Part shown: one piece after another, positions 25,342 to 35,700 of the stretch
Position numbering within the stretch: the stretch's first letter is position 1
Layout of the letters: each line of letters starts with the position of its first letter
Source: JAIBAJ01 sp965284645
Lineage (GTDB): Bacteria > Bacteroidota > Bacteroidia > JAIBAJ01
Length of the DNA: 64,000 nt
Direction of reading: 5' to 3'
Assembly (NCBI GenBank): GCA_965284645.1
Contig: OZ260106.1
Location: 1,364,001-1,428,000, forward strand
Notes under the pieces: generated by a model
What the model was told of the DNA's origin: nothing
Seen by the model: the letters and a program-made list of their open reading frames with translations, nothing else
Database searches by the model: none
Position numbers and translations under genes: made by a program

Positions 25342-25971
25342 ATGGAAGGATACAATTATATAGTAATAGAGGGAATTATTGGCAGTGGAAAGACTACTTT
25401 GGCAAAAATGTTGGCAGAGGAGTTTAATGGAAGATTGGTTTTAGAGAAATTTGAAGACAATCCTTTTTTGCCAAAGTTTTATGCGGATCCGAAGCAATAT
25501 GCCTTTCCATTGGAATTGTCATTTTTGGCAGAGCGATATCAGCATATTAGCAATGAACTTTCGATTCAGGATTTATTTAGCAACTTTACTATTTCTGATT
25601 ATCATGTAATGAAGTCATTGATTTTTGCAAACAATACTTTAGGAGAAGATGAGCAGAAATTGTTTCAATCATTATATAAGATAATTTTTCAGCAAGTGCC
25701 CAAACCGGACTTATGGGTGTATTTGCATGTAAGTCCTGAACGAGCTCTGAAGAATATCCAAAAAAGGGGAAGGGAATATGAACAAGGCATCACTCAAGCT
25801 TATTTAGAAGGAATTAATAAGGGTTATTTGACTTTTTTTAAACAGCAGATAGGCCAAAGAATTATTTTGATTGACGCAGAAAATTTAGATTTTGTCGAAA
25901 ACCCGGCTGATTATTTGAAAATCAAAGAAATACTGAATCGGACTTACCCTGTAGGGGTTAGTTTTACTTAA
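25342..25971 (+). CDS. Deoxynucleoside kinase
   Basis: This 209-residue protein has the P-loop IIGSGKTTLA, the family motifs LERY-like (LAERYQH), and a late PDLWVYLHVSPERALKNIQKRGREYEQG with the basic LID region. It belongs to the deoxyadenosine/deoxyguanosine kinase family that salvages purine deoxynucleosides; the exact base preference cannot be read from sequence. It begins one base after the anmK stop. Confidence 0.87.
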   Translation: MEGYNYIVIEGIIGSGKTTLAKMLAEEFNGRLVLEKFEDNPFLPKFYADPKQYAFPLELSFLAERYQHISNELSIQDLFSNFTISDYHVMKSLIFANNTLGEDEQKLFQSLYKIIFQQVPKPDLWVYLHVSPERALKNIQKRGREYEQGITQAYLEGINKGYLTFFKQQIGQRIILIDAENLDFVENPADYLKIKEILNRTYPVGVSFT

Positions 25972-25992
25972 AATTTCAATTTTTTTTTGAAT

Positions 25993-26026
25993 TTTGTATT
26001 GTTGAAACGAAAAAATCTTACTTTTG
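25993..26026 (+). promoter_or_regulatory. Promoter of the OmpA-family gene
   Basis: TTTG (25993-25996), 22 bases, TACTTTTG (26019-26026), followed by a leader of about 40 nt to the ATG at 26071. Confidence 0.62.
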
Positions 26027-26070
26027 CGCCTACTTTGTGTAGAATATACAAACCACAACCAAAAAATAAA

Positions 26071-27579
26071 ATGAGAAAAGGATTACTGTTATTAACTTTA
26101 GCTGCCTCTGTTGCAATGAATTCCGTTGCAGGGACTGACCCAAACAGTGGTGCAGCAGTTCCAAAAAAAGCCTACAAGAAATGGTCTGTAGGGATAAATG
26201 GAGGATTGACTAATTTTTATGGAGATATCCGTCAATATGACTGGGCTCCAATTTTGAAAACGGAGGCTGGAAAAAGTCATTCTGAATTAGGGTTTGGCGT
26301 TCAAGGAAATGTTTCTAGAAGTTTGTCCAATATTTTTGGTTTGAGAGGTTCTATTATGTATGGGACACTTGCAGGAATGAAAAGACCAAACAATGCTTAC
26401 AATACAATTACTTCTGCTAATTCGTCCTATTTTACATCCAAGCTTATCCAATATGATTTGAGTGTTTATGCGAATCTCTCAAATATGTTTTACACGGACA
26501 AGGCAAAACAAAGAAAAATTACTATTTATGCCTTTGGAGGTGCTGGTTTGATGCACTTTAGGACAATTCGTAAATCTTTGAAAACAGACGAGTTCGTTGC
26601 TTCTCAGGGTTATACAAATAAAGGATCTGAGACTAAGGAAATGACAACTGAAACTGTTTTCCCAGTAGGTGCTGGAGCCAAATTCCGTTTGTCCAAATCT
26701 TTAGATTTATCTTTAGAAGGAACTTTATTCAATGTGAATTCTGATAAGCTTGATGCTAAAATTGGTAATTCATTTAGAAAAGATAAATACCTTTATACTT
26801 CTATCGGTCTTGCCTTCAAATTTGGTAAGAAAGGTGCTGAAGAGGCTGCAGAATGGGTTAATCCATATGCTGATATTGCTTCAAACATTGAAGAAGTTAA
26901 AACGAATATCGATGGTTTAGTGAAAGATTCTGACGGTGATGGTGTTGCTGATCATTTTGACAAAGAACCAAATACTGCTGCTGGTGTAACAGTTGATGGT
27001 GCTGGTCGCGCAGTGGATACAGATGCTGATGCTGTTCCTGATCATTTGGATGCTGATCCTTTCACTGCTAAAGGTGCGAAAGTTGGATCTGACGGAAAAG
27101 AATTGGATTCAGACGGTGATGGTGTTTATGATAGCAAAGATCTTGAACCAAATACTCCATCTGGAACATTGGTTAACTTCCAAGGTAAAGCTATTAGTGT
27201 TAAAGAGGCCGCTCCTGCTTCTAGTTCAACTTCTGTTTCTTATGCTGGTGGTTTGCCATCTATTTACTTCAAAGTTAATAGCTCTCGTATCGACTACTGG
27301 TCAAGTTACGATAAATTAGCTGAAGTAGCTCAAGCTTTGAAAGCTAGCCCAAGTGCTAAATTGAGAATTGTTGGTCACGCTGACCCAACTGGTGCTGAGA
27401 ACTTGAACAAATCTCTTTCTGAGAAACGTGCTCAAGCAGCAGCTGATCATTTGAAAAAAATCTACGGTATCGATGGATCTCGTTTGATTGTTGAATCTAA
27501 AGGTAAATCTGAGCCTTTGGCAGCAAGCAAAGAAGCTTACAACGTTGATCGTCGTGTTGATTTCATGATTGTTAAGTAA
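26071..27579 (+). CDS. OmpA-family outer membrane protein with TSP3-type calcium repeats
   Basis: This 502-residue protein has a signal peptide (MRKGLLLLTLAASVAMNSVAG), a beta-barrel-like N-terminal part (about 40-270, with NGGLTNFYGDIRQYDW), then three acidic SDGDGVAD-like thrombospondin type 3 repeats (about 285-375) that usually bind calcium, then an OmpA C-terminal domain (IYFKVNSSRIDYW, IVGHADPTGAENLNKSLSEKRA) that ties the outer membrane to peptidoglycan. The ATG at 26071 was chosen because a longer TTG-initiated frame would precede the promoter. A strong terminator follows. Confidence 0.9.
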   Translation: MRKGLLLLTLAASVAMNSVAGTDPNSGAAVPKKAYKKWSVGINGGLTNFYGDIRQYDWAPILKTEAGKSHSELGFGVQGNVSRSLSNIFGLRGSIMYGTLAGMKRPNNAYNTITSANSSYFTSKLIQYDLSVYANLSNMFYTDKAKQRKITIYAFGGAGLMHFRTIRKSLKTDEFVASQGYTNKGSETKEMTTETVFPVGAGAKFRLSKSLDLSLEGTLFNVNSDKLDAKIGNSFRKDKYLYTSIGLAFKFGKKGAEEAAEWVNPYADIASNIEEVKTNIDGLVKDSDGDGVADHFDKEPNTAAGVTVDGAGRAVDTDADAVPDHLDADPFTAKGAKVGSDGKELDSDGDGVYDSKDLEPNTPSGTLVNFQGKAISVKEAAPASSSTSVSYAGGLPSIYFKVNSSRIDYWSSYDKLAEVAQALKASPSAKLRIVGHADPTGAENLNKSLSEKRAQAAADHLKKIYGIDGSRLIVESKGKSEPLAASKEAYNVDRRVDFMIVK

Positions 27580-27594
27580 TCTAATAATACTTTC

Positions 27595-27627
27595 TAAAAA
27601 AAGCCCCTCCATTCGAGGGGCTTTTTT
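27595..27627 (+). terminator. Terminator of the OmpA-family gene
   Basis: AAGCCCCTC (27601-27609), loop CATTC, GAGGGGCTT (27615-27623), then more T bases. Its T-run merges directly into the next promoter. Confidence 0.93.
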
Positions 27628-27634
27628 ATTTTTG
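27627..27634 (+). promoter_or_regulatory. -7 box of dinB-mqnD-mqnB, predicted leaderless
   Basis: TATTTTTG ends four bases before the ATG at 27639 and starts inside the T-run of the preceding terminator. Confidence 0.55.
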
Positions 27635-27638
27635 TACC

Positions 27639-28136
27639 ATGAAGGAAACAGAAGTTCTCGCTGGTTGTTTGGATAATGCCAGACAATTAACAAGGTTTTA
27701 TTTGAGTAAGCTAAAACAGGTGGATCCTTTATTGAGGTATAAATTGTCCCAAGATTGCTCCATTAATTCATATTATTGGATAATTGGACACCTTTGTTGG
27801 GCCGAAAATCTCTTGGTGCTAAAGAATCTAGGTGTTCAAGCTACTGAATCTTACGATTGGTTGGAATCTTTTTCTGTTGGTCAATCTGATTCAGAGCAAG
27901 AAGGGATGCCTGCCTTTGGAGTTGTTTTGGATGCCTTCAAACAAATCCATCTCCAAGCCTTGTTAGCCATTCAAAACCTGGATGAAGAAGTTCTAAATAG
28001 GGAAAGTACCTTGGAGTTTAATTTCGGAAATGGAAATTCCGTTAGGGAAATTTTAAAGCATGCTATTCGTCATGAGTCAGTTCATACAGGTCATCTTGGA
28101 TTGATTTGCAAAATTTCGGGTATTGATACTATATGA
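27639..28136 (+). CDS. DinB-family protein
   Basis: This 165-residue four-helix protein has the DinB_2 pattern: NSYYWIIGHLCWAENLL, and later LKHAIRHESVHTGHL, giving the histidines that typically bind a divalent metal. Some relatives are thiol transferases; the role here is unknown. It overlaps mqnD by four bases (ATGA), so it is translated with the menaquinone genes. The start is fixed by the -7 box. Confidence 0.8.
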   Translation: MKETEVLAGCLDNARQLTRFYLSKLKQVDPLLRYKLSQDCSINSYYWIIGHLCWAENLLVLKNLGVQATESYDWLESFSVGQSDSEQEGMPAFGVVLDAFKQIHLQALLAIQNLDEEVLNRESTLEFNFGNGNSVREILKHAIRHESVHTGHLGLICKISGIDTI

Positions 28137-28945
28137 AGATTAAGATTGGTTATTCACCTTGCCCCAATGACACCTTTATTTTTGGTGCATTGGTTCATGG
28201 TTTAATTGATACAAAAGGAATTGTCTTTGAACCTTATTTAGCTGATGTTCAGGAATTGAATGAATTGGCTTCAAAAGAAGTTTTGGATGTTACTAAATTG
28301 AGTTTTTATGCTTACTGCAAATATGAATCTTTTTATAATTTACTTGATGCAGGAAGCGCACTTGGTCGAGGAGTTGGCCCTTTGCTTATTGTAAATAAAA
28401 GTAGCTTATTTGAACAGGCCGCACCACTGCCTAAGAATTCTAAGGTTGCTTTACCTGGTAAGGAAACAACAGCCCATTTCTTATTTGATTTTTTCCAAAC
28501 TAATGGTGTACAGAAGAATTTCATGGTCTTTAATGAAATTGAAAATGCTGTCCTAAATCATTCGGTTGATGCGGGAGTTATTATTCATGAAAACAGGTTT
28601 ACCTATACAGAAAGAGGATTGGTAAAAATTGTAGATTTAGGGGAGTATTGGGAAACACATACTGGTTATCCAATCCCATTGGGTGGTATTGTAGCCAAGA
28701 AGGAATTGGGTTTTGATTTAGCTAAGCGTATTTCTGATTTAATAAAGGAAAGTATTCTTTTTGCTTATGCCAATCCAAGTAAAGTTTGGGGTTATATTAA
28801 AGAAAATGCCCAAGAAATGGAGGATGAAGTAATTCAACAGCACATTGGACTTTATGTGAACGATTATTCAATTGATTTAGGGGATCATGGACATGCTGCC
28901 ATAACCAAAATGAAGGAAATGGTTCAATTAAGCAAAGCCTTATGA
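28133..28945 (+). CDS. mqnD: 1,4-dihydroxy-6-naphthoate synthase
   Basis: This 270-residue protein opens KIKIGYSPCPNDTFIFGALVHG, a hallmark of MqnD, and later has GRGVGPLLIV and HENRFTYTERGL. It converts cyclic dehypoxanthine futalosine to 1,4-dihydroxy-6-naphthoate in the futalosine route to menaquinone. It overlaps both neighbours by four bases, coupling it to the DinB gene and mqnB. Confidence 0.94.
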   Translation: MKIKIGYSPCPNDTFIFGALVHGLIDTKGIVFEPYLADVQELNELASKEVLDVTKLSFYAYCKYESFYNLLDAGSALGRGVGPLLIVNKSSLFEQAAPLPKNSKVALPGKETTAHFLFDFFQTNGVQKNFMVFNEIENAVLNHSVDAGVIIHENRFTYTERGLVKIVDLGEYWETHTGYPIPLGGIVAKKELGFDLAKRISDLIKESILFAYANPSKVWGYIKENAQEMEDEVIQQHIGLYVNDYSIDLGDHGHAAITKMKEMVQLSKAL

Positions 28946-29604
28946 GAATTCTAATAGTTTCGGCCACCATTTTGGAAATTAAACCTTTACTGGTTGATTT
29001 TATCAAACTGGAAGATGATTTATTTGAATGGAAGAGGTCAAAAGAACTGTCTATTCAAATACTTATTTCTGGGGTAGGGTTAGTAGCAATGGCTGCTCGA
29101 TTGGCTAAACGTTTGGAAGAGGAAGCCTATGATTTTGTTTTAAATTGTGGAATAGCTGGATCGTTTGATTCACAAATACCTCTGACTCAATTGTTTCTTG
29201 TAGAGCAGGATACCATAGCCGATTTAGGCGTTGAAATGGGACAAAAGTTTATCTCTATTTCCCAATTAGGATTGGCCAAAGATTCTGATATTTCTATCCT
29301 TAGAAATTCTGGTTTATTTAATCGTTTTTTTGAGTCGTTACCTGTGGCTTATGCAATCTCAAAGAACACGGGATCTGGCAGAGTTTCTACAATTTCTTTT
29401 CTACAAAGGCAATTCAAGGTTCAACTGGAAAGTATGGAAGGAGCCGCTTTTCATTTTGTTTGTCGTCAAAAAGGGGTTCCATTTTGCCAAGTTCGGGCCG
29501 TTTCAAACTATGTTGGTGAAAGAGATAAAAGCAAATGGGATATTAAAGGTTCTGTAACTGTTTTAAATGAATTTGTGTTAAAGTCGTTTATCGAAAAGCT
29601 CTAA
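28942..29604 (+). CDS. mqnB: Futalosine hydrolase
   Basis: This 220-residue protein of the purine nucleoside phosphorylase fold shows VLNCGIAGSF and the late ESMEGAAFHFVCRQKGVPFCQVRAVSNYVGERD, where the Glu contacts ribose. It splits futalosine to dehypoxanthine futalosine plus hypoxanthine, the step before the later Mqn enzymes. Its start overlaps the mqnD stop by four bases, which supports this over a generic nucleosidase. Confidence 0.9.
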   Translation: MRILIVSATILEIKPLLVDFIKLEDDLFEWKRSKELSIQILISGVGLVAMAARLAKRLEEEAYDFVLNCGIAGSFDSQIPLTQLFLVEQDTIADLGVEMGQKFISISQLGLAKDSDISILRNSGLFNRFFESLPVAYAISKNTGSGRVSTISFLQRQFKVQLESMEGAAFHFVCRQKGVPFCQVRAVSNYVGERDKSKWDIKGSVTVLNEFVLKSFIEKL

Positions 29605-29746
29605 GGACTCTTGGGTGCTCGGATAAATAGTTTTTCAACAATTGACTTGAAATAAATTTTTTCTAAACCCGAAGGATTGTTAATAAAATGCTACTTTTGA
29701 ACACTTTATCAACTTTTTAGCAACGTTGACCATCAAGAATTTCTAC

Positions 29747-32700
29747 ATGACTAAATTTTTTAGGAGTTTAATTCTATCCGCAGCGCTTGTGAATTTTGGA
29801 TTTTTTATGTCCAAAGCACAATGTCCAGTTAATATCGTAACTGTAGTTACATCGGGAAACACCTGTAATGGGGCCTCTGATGGTTCAATTACTGTAACCG
29901 TTACAGGCGGATTTGCACCCTATTCCTATACCTTGGTTTTAGGTGCGTTTAACCAATCTTTTTCAAGCAATAACAGTACTTTTACCTTTACAGGACTGGC
30001 TGGAGCCAGCAATTATATCGTATTGGTAGATGCTGATGCAGATGGAGATCCATTGACTCCAGGAGGTTGCGGTGGCGCCGTTCAAACGGGTGTTTCAGTT
30101 GCTGAACCCGCTCCAATTGTAGTTAACGTTAGCACCTCCAATGTTTTATGTAGTGGACAAGCAACGGGTACCGCCACAGCTAATGTGGTTGGGGGAACCT
30201 TACCATATCTCTATTCTTGGACAACCACACCTGCTCAAATTACCCAATCCATTTCAAATTTGGCGGTAGGGTCTTATACTGTAAATGTCACGGATGGGAA
30301 CGGCTGTACTGGCACTGGAACGGGTACTGTATCCTCTACAAGTCCAATTGTTGCCAATTTAGTGGTTACGGATGTATCTTGCAATGGCGGCAATAATGGC
30401 GAAATTGTTAATACGGTAAGTGGCGGAACAGCACCTTTCACCTATTCATGGAATACCGTTCCGGTTCAAACCACCCAAAATCTTACTGGTTTAGTTCAAG
30501 GTAGTTATACCGTTACTGTTACCGATGCGAATGGTTGTACGGGAACTTCAACAGCACAGGTTACAGAACCTACTGCATTAAACGTCACTTTTAATTCTTC
30601 CAATGTTTCATGTAATGGTTTGTCTGATGGAAGTATTAGCCCTACAGTAACAGGCGGAACTTCACCCTATTCCTATTCTTGGAATACCACTCCAGTTCAA
30701 ACATCGGCTAATGCGACTAACTTAGCTGCAGGAGTTTATGTGTTGACAGTTACTGATTCGCTCGGTTGTACAATTACCGATTCAAGAAGTGTTACACAAC
30801 CTTCTGCATTAAGTGTTACTACCACCCAAACAAATGTTTTATGTAATGCGGGTTCTACGGGCTCTGCAACTGCTGCGCCCAGTGGAGGAACAGCTCCCTA
30901 TTCCCATAATTGGAATACAGTTCCAAGCCAAACAACAGCAACGGCAACCAACCTGGCGGCTGGCACCTACACCGATTCAATTACTGACGCAAATTCCTGT
31001 GTAATTGTGGCAACAGTTACAATTACAGAAACCTCTCCAATAGTTGTAACCACAACATCAACAAATGTTAATTGCAATGGTGGATCAAATGGAACTGCTG
31101 GTGCATCAGCCAGCGGAGGAGTAGCTCCTTATACCTATTCTTGGAGTACCACACCAGCCCAAAATGGAGCAAATGCCGTAAATCTTGCGGCGGGTACCTA
31201 CACAGTTACTGTGACCGATGCAAATCTTTGTACCTCCACAGCCAGCGTTACAATTACACAACCAACGGCTCTGGTAGTTTCTACCGCAGGTCAAAATGCC
31301 ACCTGTAATGGACAATGCAATGGTACTGGCATTTCTACCGTTTCAGGCGGTACTACACCCTACACTTATTCTTGGAATACCCCCATTCCATCTATCACAC
31401 CAAATCTTTCAAACCTTTGTGCTGGAATTTATATTCTAACCGTAACTGATGGAAATGGTTGTATAGGAACTTCAACAAGAACAGTTACTGAGCCTGCTGC
31501 CATTAATATAACTACAACAGTACAAAACTCATTATGCGCTGGAAATTGCACTGGATCAGCTTCCGCTTCTGCAACAGGAGGTAATGGTTTACTTTCCTAT
31601 TCTTGGAACACTACACCTGCTCAAATTACCGCCACAGCTAATAACCTATGTTCTGGGCCTTATATTGTAACTGTAACCGATGCTTCTGGTTGTTCCAATA
31701 CAGCAAACGCCAATGTGAACAATAACTCGAGCTTAGTCTTAACTGCCACCTCCGTTCAGCCTGTTTGCAATGGCTCTTGCAACGGCTCTATTTCAACATC
31801 GGTTAGCGGCGGTGTTGCTCCTATAACATATTCATGGACTCCAAGTACAATAACTGGAACCTCTGCATCAAATCTATGCGCCGGCACTTATACCGTTACT
31901 GCAACAGATGGCAATGGTTGTTCCTCTTCTCAAACGGTTGTTCTTACTCAACCACCAGCAGTTCAAGTCGCTGTTACTGTAGCGAATGCTAGCTGTAATA
32001 ATAGTTGTGATGGAACTGTTGGTACAAACATTACTGGCGGATTGGCCCCATTTGTTTACCAATGGACACCAAACGTATCCTCAGGTGCAAATGCTAGTAA
32101 CCTATGTGCTGGTACCTACCAAGTTAGGGTTACAGATGCCAATGGTTGTCAAGCATTAACCAATGCAACAGTGGCTCAGCCTTTCCCTTTTAATTTCAAT
32201 TCAACTTCCTCCAATCCTACTTGTAATGGTGATTGCAATGGTAATATAACAACTAATTTAGTGGGTGGTACTTCCCCTTACACGTATTCTTGGTCTCCGA
32301 ATGGTGAAACAACAGGCTCTATTTCAAACCTTTGTGCCGGTACTTATACGCTTACAATTACAGACTCTGCAAATTGCACAGCCACTCAAACCTTTACGCT
32401 TACTCAACCAAACCCAATTACCATTTCTTCCACTTCTACTTTAGCAAGTTGTAATCTATGTGATGGAACAGCAACTGTAACACCTATTGGAGGTACTGCT
32501 CCTTATTCGTATCTGTGGAGTAATGGACAAACAAGTTCAGCAGCAACAGGTTTGTGTTCTGGTGTTAATTCAATTGAGATAACGGATGGAAATGGTTGTG
32601 TGCTTAATACGGCTATCGGAATTAGTAATCCTCCTGGGCCAACGAATGTGCTAGTGAATACCACAGATGCATCATGTGCGGGATCATGCGATGGAACAGC

Positions 32701-35700
32701 CACTGTTACTGCTTCAGGTACTGCTACTCCATTTACCTATTTATGGGTAGGTTCTGGGCAAACAACTACTACAGCCACAGCGCTTTGTGGTGGAAGTGAC
32801 TTTGTTCAAGTATCTGACACCAATGGATGTGTTGTTACCACACCTTTTACCATTTCTGAACCTTCTGCAATAGTTGACAATGCTGTAATTACTCCAACGG
32901 GCTGTGGCGCCTGTTCAGGTGGAATTACACTAAGTCCAACTGGAGGTGTAGCACCATATACTTATTCATGGTTGCCTAATGTGAGTTCAGGTGCAACTGC
33001 TTCAAACCTTTGTGTGGGTTCTTATCAAGTAACAATAACGGGTGCAGATGGTTGTTCCCAAACTTTTGTTTTATCCGTTGGTAGTCCAAATGGTCCTTCC
33101 TTAACAATAACTTCAACTGATCCTTCTTGTCAAGGCGGTTCCAATGGTAGCGCTACAGTAGTGGCTACCGGAGGTGCTGTTCCGTATTCCTATTTATGGA
33201 CGCCTACTGGACAAGCAACTGCCACTGCCACAAACTTATCAGCTGGCACTTATGCAGTTGTTGTTACAGATGCAGGTGGTTGCGCATCCGCTCAATCAGT
33301 TACTTTATCGGATCCGTCTGGGGTTAATGTAAGTATTGCCGTTGTGAACGATCCTTCTTGTGTTGGAATTTGTGATGGTTCTGCCACCATAATTGGTTCT
33401 GGTGGGACTTTACCATATGCCTATTCTTGGTCACCAGGAAACATTACGGGAACTACAGCCTCCAACTTATGTCCAGGCAACTATACAGCCCAAGTAACCG
33501 ATGCAAATGGTTGTGTTCAATCAACTGTAATTACGATTAATCCAGCGGTGCCAGTTACTGCTACAGTAGCCGTAACAAATCCTACTTGTGGAGGAACATC
33601 AAATTGTAACGGTAGCGCCACGCTTTCTATTGTTGGCGGAAGTGCACCCTATTCAATTGGTTGGAATACGGTTCCCCCACAAAGTGGATTGACTGCTTCT
33701 GGTCTGTGCGCTGGAACATATACTGCTACCATAACTGATGCAAATGGTTGTATAGGCACAGCAACAGCCACAATTACTCAACCTACTGTACTTTCAGTAA
33801 GCTTTAATAATGTAAGTAACCTTTCTTGTGCAGGAGTTTGTAATGGAACTGCCACTGCACAAGTTACAGGTGGAACGCCAGGGTATACCTATTTGTGGAG
33901 CACAAATCCTGCTCAAACAGGAGCAACAGCAACGAATCTTTGTGCAACCACCTATACTGTAATTGTAAGAGATGCAAATAATTGCAGTGGAACAGGAACA
34001 GTTACCATAACAGGGCCAAATCAATTAACAGCCACCATTGTTAGTCAGAACAATATCAGTTGTAATGGGGTTTGTGATGGACAGGCCGTTGTTGCTGGTA
34101 GCGGTGGTGTTGGTCCTTACACTTATTTGTGGGGGGATCCTTCAGCTCAAACAAATGATACAGCCGTAGGGCTATGTGCTGGATTTTATACAGTTCAGGT
34201 GAGGGATGCAAATAATTGTATTGCTATAGGTACTGTTACTTTAACCCAACCTCAACCGCTTACTGTATCCGTTACTGCCTTGCCAACATTGTGTAATTCT
34301 GTTTGTAATGGTCAAGCAGTGGCTGTTGCAAATGGTGGAAATGCGCCATATAGTTATATCTGGAACCCAGGAAATATTTTGAATGATACCGCCAGTAACC
34401 TTTGTATTGGAACTTATACTGTAAATGTATTTGATAGTTTGGGCTGCACGGCTTCAGGAACCGCTCAAATAACTCAACCTCTTGCCTTGATAGTGAATGT
34501 AGCCACAACTCCAGTTACTTGCAATGGTACTTGTGATGGTACGGCCAACGCAACGGTTATTGGTGGTACTGCTCCTTATACGTATACTTGGTTGCCTTCT
34601 GGTGGTTCAGGTAGCTCTGCTAACAATCTATGTGCTGGAACGTATCAACTTATTGTAACCGATCAAAATGGTTGTTCGGATACTGTTCAATTTACCATTA
34701 CTTCCCCAGCTCCAATTGTTGCAACTGCACAAGTTACTCCTCCAAGTTGCGGTGGGGTTTGCGACGGAGCAATCTTTGAAACTGTTACAGGAGGTGTTGG
34801 TCCTTATACCCTTACTTGGAGCCCTGGCAATTTGACTGGACTTAATCTCAACAATTTGTGTGATGGATTGTATGTACTTACAATTACCGATGCCAATGGT
34901 TGTGTTGCTTTTGATTCGGTGAATGTTGTTGATCCGCCTGCCATTGTATTAAGTCCAGGTTCAGTTCCAATTTCTTGTTTTGGTTTATGCGATGGACAAG
35001 CCATAGTTTCCATAACTTCTGGTGGTGTTGCACCATTTACCTATCAGTGGGATGATGCCATTCAGCAAGTGAATGATACGGCCTTTTCCCTGTGCCCTGG
35101 TACATATACGGTTGTTGTAACAGATGCTAACAATTGTACTGCGACAACCCAAGTTGCCTTGCAACAACCTCAGTTATTAACCGTTTCTCTTACTGCTCAA
35201 AACGGACAATGCGGACCAACTTGTACTGGTTCAGCCACGGCGGTAGTAAATGGTGGTACTACCCCATATACCTATATTTGGAACAATGGACCTGGACAAT
35301 CTACCGTATCGAATTTATGTGCTGGCTTGAACTACTTTACAGTACAAGATGCGAATGGGTGTTCCGTTACCGAATATGTTCCGATAGATAATGGAAATAG
35401 CATTCAAATTTCAACAACAAGCACTGATGCATCCTGTGGGAATGTTTGTGATGGATCAGCAAGTGTTTTTGTTACTGGTAGTGCTTCAGGTTTTGATTGT
35501 CTCTGGTTGAATACTGGTGATACAACCACTGCCTTAAACGGTTTGTGTGCTGGTGTATATTTTGTTCAAATTACGGATACTAATGGCTGTAGTGCAATAG
35601 ATTCTGTTCGTATCAATGGAGGTTCCTTGGTTGTAAATGAGCAAATTGTAAATACGCCATGTGGTGTTTGTAATGGTTCTATTACAGTTAATCCTTCAGG

